Positions 30,199 through 33,525 of a stretch of DNA of 33,525 nt are shown here, in pieces (position 1 is the first letter of the stretch; each line of letters starts with the position of its first letter). Made by a program: the position numbers and the translations under genes. The DNA is taken from positions 1 to 33,525 of the forward strand of contig NZ_JAHLKM010000028.1 of the NCBI RefSeq assembly GCF_024449025.1, in the 5' to 3' direction. Origin of the DNA: Natronomonas aquatica. Lineage in GTDB: Archaea > Halobacteriota > Halobacteria > Halobacteriales > Haloarculaceae. Below the pieces are notes generated by a model, which saw nothing but the letters and a program-made list of their open reading frames with translations, did no database searches and was not told the DNA's origin.

Positions 30199-30525
30199 AT
30201 GGAGACGACCATCGCCGAGCTTGACGGACTCATGTTAGCACGGCTAGAGGGTGAAGATCGAGTGTTCGAGGTAAGCTTCGAGTTAATCGACCCAACCGAC
30301 GTCACTCTCCGGTTCCTGCGGAACGGCAACCGCGTTGGAAGCATCTACAAAGACGACGGGACGAACCGAGCGATGGCACGGCTGACGACGGGACGTGATG
30401 GAACCGACTTTATCGGAATCGGGGTGCCCAAAGAGTTCGTTGCCGACCTGCTCGACACCGCGGTCGAGGCTGGCCGAGTCACTGAAAAGGGGGCGGTTGA
30501 GGGATACCGACTACGGGTGCTGTGA
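30199..30525 (+). CDS. Hypothetical protein, unrecognised
   Basis: A 108-residue acidic protein starting METTIAELDGLMLARLEGED, with alternating strands (VFEVSFELIDPTDVTLRFLR, FIGIGVPKEFVADLLDTAVE) consistent with a small alpha/beta fold. The start at 30199 is chosen over the in-frame ATG at 30124 because the added residues do not look protein-like. Codon use is less G/C-biased than in the core genes, in keeping with the accessory neighbourhood. No motif recognised. Confidence 0.5.
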   Translation: METTIAELDGLMLARLEGEDRVFEVSFELIDPTDVTLRFLRNGNRVGSIYKDDGTNRAMARLTTGRDGTDFIGIGVPKEFVADLLDTAVEAGRVTEKGAVEGYRLRVL

Positions 30526-31113
30526 GCGCTGTCAGTAGCTTCGGGTTCACTGAGCCACAATTCACTCCGAACCAGTGTCGAGTAGATCAAGTATCACCTG
30601 ATCCCATCTCCGGTTAATACAGCCTCTGGCTCTACATCTTGCACAGCTCTTCCTAACAGAATACCGAGAAGAATTGGACCGATCCTCTCACCGGCGCCCG
30701 CCACCGCAGGTGAAGGTGTTATACGCCGCGCGGTTGGATTTCTCGCCGGTCGTTTGCCTCCGCCCGATTGGCAGCATCCTCGAGTAGTGACTCCGATTCT
30801 GTATCAATCGCCTCGAACAACCATCCATTTAGGGCCGATCTTGACCTGTCTCTCGGCGGCGGCGACCCACGACGGATCAGCCGGTGCCGGGTGTATAGAA
30901 CCTCAGCCAAATCGTGCGTTCAGTTTCACGCTGGTCGATTGCCCTGTGGCCTGTTGACCGATGAGAAATCAACGTGTGGCCGCGTCCGGTAGTAAAAGTC
31001 GTGAACGTCTAATTAGCTCCCTTTCAGTTCGACCTTTTCGAAAATCGAACGCGATTGCTCTCGAGATCGTGTTCCATCCCGTCTTCTCCGAACACGACCT
31101 GTCTCTGTGCGTA
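30526..31113. other. 588-bp region without a supported gene
   Basis: The region has lower GC than the core. The minus strand carries a short protein-like segment (30719-30850): SRSALNGWLFEAIDTESESL, continuing LEDAANRAEANDRRE to a stop, preceded by an Arg-rich sequence that looks like chance. It may be the C-terminal end of a lost gene. Nothing else is recognised; no RNA gene or repeat stands out. Confidence 0.3.
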
Positions 31114-31830
31114 TCAGGGCATATCGTCGACGAGCGTGGCGAACAGTTGTGATTCGGCCCGTTGGAGCCGATACTGCAACGTTGACCGCGCAACATCTAG
31201 GCGCTCGCTGAGTTCAGTGATCGTACATTCCCGTGGCGTCTCGTAATAACCGTGTGCGACAGCTGCTTTGATCGCCTTCCGCTGGGCGTGTGAGAGTTCG
31301 GTTGCGGTGAGTGTCCCGGCTCGCCACCCATGCTGGCTCGTGACATGTTCGAGATCGAGTGTGACGCCGTCACGGAGTTCCGCATTGACCGCGTCGTAGA
31401 GCCTCCCAACGCCTGTGTCGTCCGGCATGAGTACGGTCCACTCGTAGGTGCTTCCGGTTCGCTCGGTCTCGAAGAGCACGCCTGAACCGACGTGTTCGAC
31501 AGCCAGGTACGGAATAGAGTGACAGCCATGGATCTCACGGCGGTGTGTGTACAGTACCCTGTACGTCGGTGCCCGGTCCAGCACCTCGTGGCTACGTTCG
31601 GTGTCGCAGCTGACGGCGTGACACTCGTTGCACCGACTTTCATCGACGAAGAGTTCCTCGATCCGGTCGAGGGCGCTCTCGGGGCCGAACAGGTTATCCA
31701 CGCGCCACATGTGTTCGGCTGTCGCCACACATGTCGTCGACAGTGCCTTCACATCCGGATGGTCGATGAACGCATCCACCAGCTTGTCCACACCGCGTTC
31801 ATACGACAGCGTGAAAACGAACTCCCGCAT
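31114..31830 (-). CDS. Bat/HTH-10-type transcriptional regulator
   Basis: A 238-residue protein in the family of haloarchaeal bacterio-opsin-activator-like regulators. The N terminus MREFVFTLSYERGVDKLVDA is the usual start of this class; the frame is open 18 codons further, but 31830 gives the conserved start. A middle sensor-like domain contains a CNECHAVSCDTERSHE cluster (about 90), possibly metal- or redox-responsive. The C-terminal HTH_10 (about 185-238) reads LSHAQRKAIKAAVAHGYYET, PRECTITELSERLDVARSTL, QYRLQRAESQLF. Converse neighbour dpsA is divergent, 212 bases away, making oxidative stress or starvation control of dpsA a plausible role, not shown by sequence. Confidence 0.88.
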   Translation of the reverse strand: MREFVFTLSYERGVDKLVDAFIDHPDVKALSTTCVATAEHMWRVDNLFGPESALDRIEELFVDESRCNECHAVSCDTERSHEVLDRAPTYRVLYTHRREIHGCHSIPYLAVEHVGSGVLFETERTGSTYEWTVLMPDDTGVGRLYDAVNAELRDGVTLDLEHVTSQHGWRAGTLTATELSHAQRKAIKAAVAHGYYETPRECTITELSERLDVARSTLQYRLQRAESQLFATLVDDMP

Positions 31831-32011
31831 ACACGCATCTTGGAACATACCAATATTATTCCTCCGATAATTCGATTTGCCCACTGTCCTCTATGCGTTA
31901 AAATCTCCCGTTTTAACCGCTCTACTTCGTTTCAAAAATATTAATGAGTGGATATCGTGTCATCCGGAGATATCCGGCGTGAGATTCTGCATATATCCGA
32001 ACAAAGTCCGA

Positions 32012-32019
32012 AGTTAATA
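32012..32019 (+). promoter_or_regulatory. TATA box of dpsA
   Basis: AGTTAATA lies 24-31 bases before the ATG at 32043, fitting leaderless transcription. A second T/A-rich stretch (31931-31950) in the same spacer may belong to the divergent regulator. Confidence 0.55.
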
Positions 32020-32042
32020 GCCCCCTTCTATCGTATACAGCG

Positions 32043-32588
32043 ATGGAGACAGAACCCACTACCGCCGACCGTACCGTACTACAGACTGCTGACGCACACG
32101 AAGCGAACCCGCTGGGGATCGATGAGGAAGCGGCTGCGGAGCTCGTCGTGACACTCAACGACTCCCTCGCTACCCTGCAGATCCTCGCCCGGCAGATTCA
32201 AAAGCACCACTGGAACGTCGAAGGGCCGGAGTTCCTCAGTATTCATGAATTCTTGGGCGATAGTTACGAGAACATAGAGGAGGCCACCGACGATCTCGCC
32301 GAGCGCATAACGGCACTCGGAGGCGTTCCCGTAGCAGGCCCGGAAGCAGCCATCGAGCGTAGCCTCGTTGCCTTCGAGGGCGAGACAGTGTACGACATCC
32401 GGTCGTCGATTGAGGCCGACCTCGCTGCCTACGAGACACTGGCGACGACACTCCGTGAGGACGCACTGCTTGCCCAGCAACTGGGTGACCTGGGAACAGC
32501 CGATCTCTTACAGGACATCCTCTCTGAAATCGAAGACGACGCCCACCACATCGACCACTTCCTAGAGGACGACACGCTCCAGCGGTAA
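32043..32588 (+). CDS. dpsA: DpsA, DNA-protecting ferritin-like protein
   Basis: A 181-residue Dps-family protein. The ferroxidase motif QKHHWNVEGPEFLSIHEF (residues about 54-71) and DDLAERITALGGVPV (about 84-98) give the inter-subunit iron site. Helical bundle throughout, and the His-rich end EIEDDAHHIDHFLED. It forms a 12-mer that stores iron and detoxifies peroxide under iron excess or oxidative stress. The N terminus (METEPTTADRTVLQTADAHE) matches haloarchaeal DpsA, which lack the Lys-rich DNA-binding tail. Divergent from the HTH-10 regulator; the start is set by the TATA box at 32012. Confidence 0.95.
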   Translation: METEPTTADRTVLQTADAHEANPLGIDEEAAAELVVTLNDSLATLQILARQIQKHHWNVEGPEFLSIHEFLGDSYENIEEATDDLAERITALGGVPVAGPEAAIERSLVAFEGETVYDIRSSIEADLAAYETLATTLREDALLAQQLGDLGTADLLQDILSEIEDDAHHIDHFLEDDTLQR

Positions 32589-32757
32589 CCGGACCGTTAC
32601 CACTGCGTCAACCGTCGGGATTCAAACGTACGGGATCATCTTGAGAGTCTGGAGATGGTACTCGAACACTGTGTGGAGCGCTGTGACGACAAGTGTGGGG
32701 GTCACAATCAGTACAGCCGGGAAGGTCCCAACCACCGTATTGCAGGGAGGTGAACTA

Positions 32758-32766
32758 TTATTTAAC
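32758..32766 (+). promoter_or_regulatory. TATA box of the CBS-pair gene
   Basis: TTATTTAAC is centred 25 bases before the ATG at 32787. The spacer after dpsA (32589-32757) shows nothing else. Confidence 0.55.
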
Positions 32767-32786
32767 ACGCTCTGTTAAAGTAGACC

Positions 32787-33182
32787 ATGGCTGATCAGAC
32801 TGTTGAGAAACTGATGAGTTCGCCGGTACTGACTGTTGCTCCGAACGACTCTGCCGCGGAGGTGGCCGATGCGATGAGAGAAGCCGGGGCCAACTCCGTC
32901 GTCATCATCGACGAGGAGTGCCACCCAGTTGGGATCCTCACATCGACAGATTACGTCACGATGACTTCGGACGCTGTCGATCCCCACCGGACGTCTGTAG
33001 ATGCCTTCGCGACGACCGATCTCATAACGACAAGACCGGATGAGACGATTGAAACTGCAGCGACGGTAATGACAACGCACAACATCAGCCACCTGCCAGT
33101 CGTCGATGACAACGGAGAGGCTGTCGGTATCATTACCACAACAGATCTGGCAGAATACCTGGCCAACCAAAGCGACGAATAA
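32787..33182 (+). CDS. CBS-pair protein
   Basis: A 131-residue protein made of two CBS domains: about 5-60 (VEKLMSSPVLTVAPNDSAAE, then VVIIDEECHPVGILTSTDY) and about 70-128 (FATTDLITTRPDETIETAAT, then HLPVVDDNGEAVGIITTTDL). The paired domains form one Bateman module that binds adenosine nucleotides (AMP, ATP, SAM or c-di-AMP type) and acts as a sensor; no effector domain is attached. Given the nearby diadenylate-cyclase-like gene, a c-di-AMP-binding role can be asked about but is inference. ATG at 32787, leaderless by its TATA box. Confidence 0.93.
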   Translation: MADQTVEKLMSSPVLTVAPNDSAAEVADAMREAGANSVVIIDEECHPVGILTSTDYVTMTSDAVDPHRTSVDAFATTDLITTRPDETIETAATVMTTHNISHLPVVDDNGEAVGIITTTDLAEYLANQSDE

Positions 33183-33207
33183 GTACGGGATAGCCCGTCA
33201 CTACCGT

Positions 33208-33321
33208 TCAGTCCTCGTTGAGCCGCCGCTCCATCGCTATCAAGTACGCTGCGGCGGCAGTATGGTCGTCGTGGTCTGCATAGTCAAGTCCAGCCTTTGC
33301 GCGTTTACAGCCGTCTGACAT
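33208..33321 (-). CDS. 37-residue protein encoded directly behind tnpB
   Basis: MSDGCKRAKAGLDYADHDDH continues TAAAAYLIAMERRLNED and stops with TGA at 33210-33208. It is a plausible small amphipathic helix-turn-helix-like hairpin (TPR-like AAAAYLIAMERRL). Its ATG is only 11 bases after the tnpB stop and is immediately preceded by GGAGG (33326-33322), a good anti-16S match but with zero spacing, so the match may be accidental. The tnpB end hairpin (33328-33343) lies between them. It may be a gene the insertion landed against, or a passenger of the element. Confidence 0.5.
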   Translation of the reverse strand: MSDGCKRAKAGLDYADHDDHTAAAAYLIAMERRLNED

Positions 33322-33327
33322 CCTCCA

Positions 33328-33343
33328 CACGGCTACAGCCGTG
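33328..33343 (-). repeat. IS200/IS605-type end hairpin at the tnpB 3' end
   Basis: 6-bp perfect arms CACGGC/GCCGTG around a 4-base loop, covering the tnpB stop codon. TGACATCCT at 33316-33324 (plus strand) follows it outward. This arrangement is typical of the right end recognised by TnpA or processed as the guide RNA (omega RNA) scaffold of TnpB. A relic with the same layout is at 13084-13145. Confidence 0.65.
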
Positions 33344-33525
33344 GGGTTCCCCCACTGGGGGTTGAACCCACGGACACGGAGCGGTTCGCAGGTTCGTCGT
33401 CACATTGGACGATGACCTGCGTTTCGGGCTGTGCCAGTACAGCCCCCACCTCGGACAGCGGTTTCGAGAACTTGCCCAAGGCTCGTTTACCGATATTCAG
33501 CGCACCGTTCTTGTCTGCGTTGTCG
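33333..33525 (-). CDS. tnpB: TnpB (RNA-guided nuclease of IS200/IS605 element), C-terminal part, cut by window edge
   Basis: The last 63 codons are visible: DNADKNGALNIGKRALGKFS, then KPLSEVGAVLAQPETQVIVQ, CDDEPANRSVSVGSTPSGGT and PRL, stop TAG at 33335-33333. The first element is the third RuvC motif with the catalytic Asp (ADKN), as in haloarchaeal IS1341-type TnpB. The zinc ribbon and earlier RuvC motifs lie to the right of the window. Intact as far as seen. TnpB is a guide-RNA-directed DNA nuclease that keeps the element in place; the guide RNA normally overlaps this 3' end and extends past it on this strand, here across 33208-33330. Confidence 0.88.
   Translation of the reverse strand, partial: DNADKNGALNIGKRALGKFSKPLSEVGAVLAQPETQVIVQCDDEPANRSVSVGSTPSGGTPRL

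Noticed and set aside
1-33525. CRISPR array or cas genes
   Set aside because: No regularly spaced direct repeats of suitable length; the only tandem repeats are the in-frame units in the kinase.

Overview
The window is chromosomal DNA of a halophilic archaeon (class Halobacteria). The proteins are strongly acidic (Asp/Glu-rich, Lys-poor) and GC is high with G/C-ending codons. Many start codons lie 25-28 bases after an archaeal TATA box with no room for a leader. Several gene families are archaeal or haloarchaeal: S6e, NMD3, Taw2, HTH-10/Bat-type regulators, small HVO_0416-like zinc fingers and IS1341-type TnpB. The genus cannot be fixed from this sequence alone.

Layout. 1-2724 holds the end of sufB and all of sufD (Fe-S cluster assembly), a small membrane protein, and an iron/manganese pair: a ferritin-like protein translationally coupled to a DtxR/SirR-type repressor. 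A tRNA-Gln(TTG) follows at 2789-2861. 2862-4900 is an accessory patch beside the tRNA, containing a fragment of a xi-class glutathione transferase, a two-gene HTH + nucleotidyltransferase cassette resembling AbiE-type toxin-antitoxin operons, and the tail of a dead tnpB interrupted by a T-shaped nest of hairpins. 4920-11812 carries a PAS-GAF histidine kinase with a tandem-repeat insert, a TrmB-like regulator, a carboxylesterase, a small zinc-finger protein, a UvrD/Rep-type helicase, a two-subunit ThDP enzyme related to sulfopyruvate decarboxylase, and two tandem small membrane proteins.

11939-15622 holds riboflavin synthase (bacterial type), a two-gene pair of unknown function next to an IS200/IS605-like end hairpin, NMD3, Taw2 and a 27-residue membrane peptide. 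15735-18821 is an amino-acid permease fused to two UspA domains, with the wreck of an Lrp/AsnC-TrkA_C regulator divergent from it. 18907-28103 is mostly core genome: S6e, a DUF5807-like protein, CoaBC, an SRPBCC protein, an ABC exporter, an MFS transporter, an AbrB-PhoU regulator, a thioredoxin-reductase-like flavoprotein and a haloarchaeal protein of unknown function.

28104-33525 is less dense and looks accessory. It has a 368-bp unassigned stretch, an adenylate-kinase-like gene coupled to a DUF5789-like gene, and a divergent diadenylate-cyclase-like gene. These are followed by an orphan protein, a 588-bp gap, a Bat-type HTH-10 regulator, DpsA, a CBS-pair protein, and a tnpB entering from the right edge with a 37-codon ORF directly behind it.

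The most striking signal is a set of short perfect inverted repeats with exactly three bases between the arms. They occur in three unrelated places: in frame inside sufD, in frame and tandemly inside the histidine kinase, and inside the dead tnpB. They look like one class of small palindromic element that tolerates, or prefers, insertion in coding sequence.
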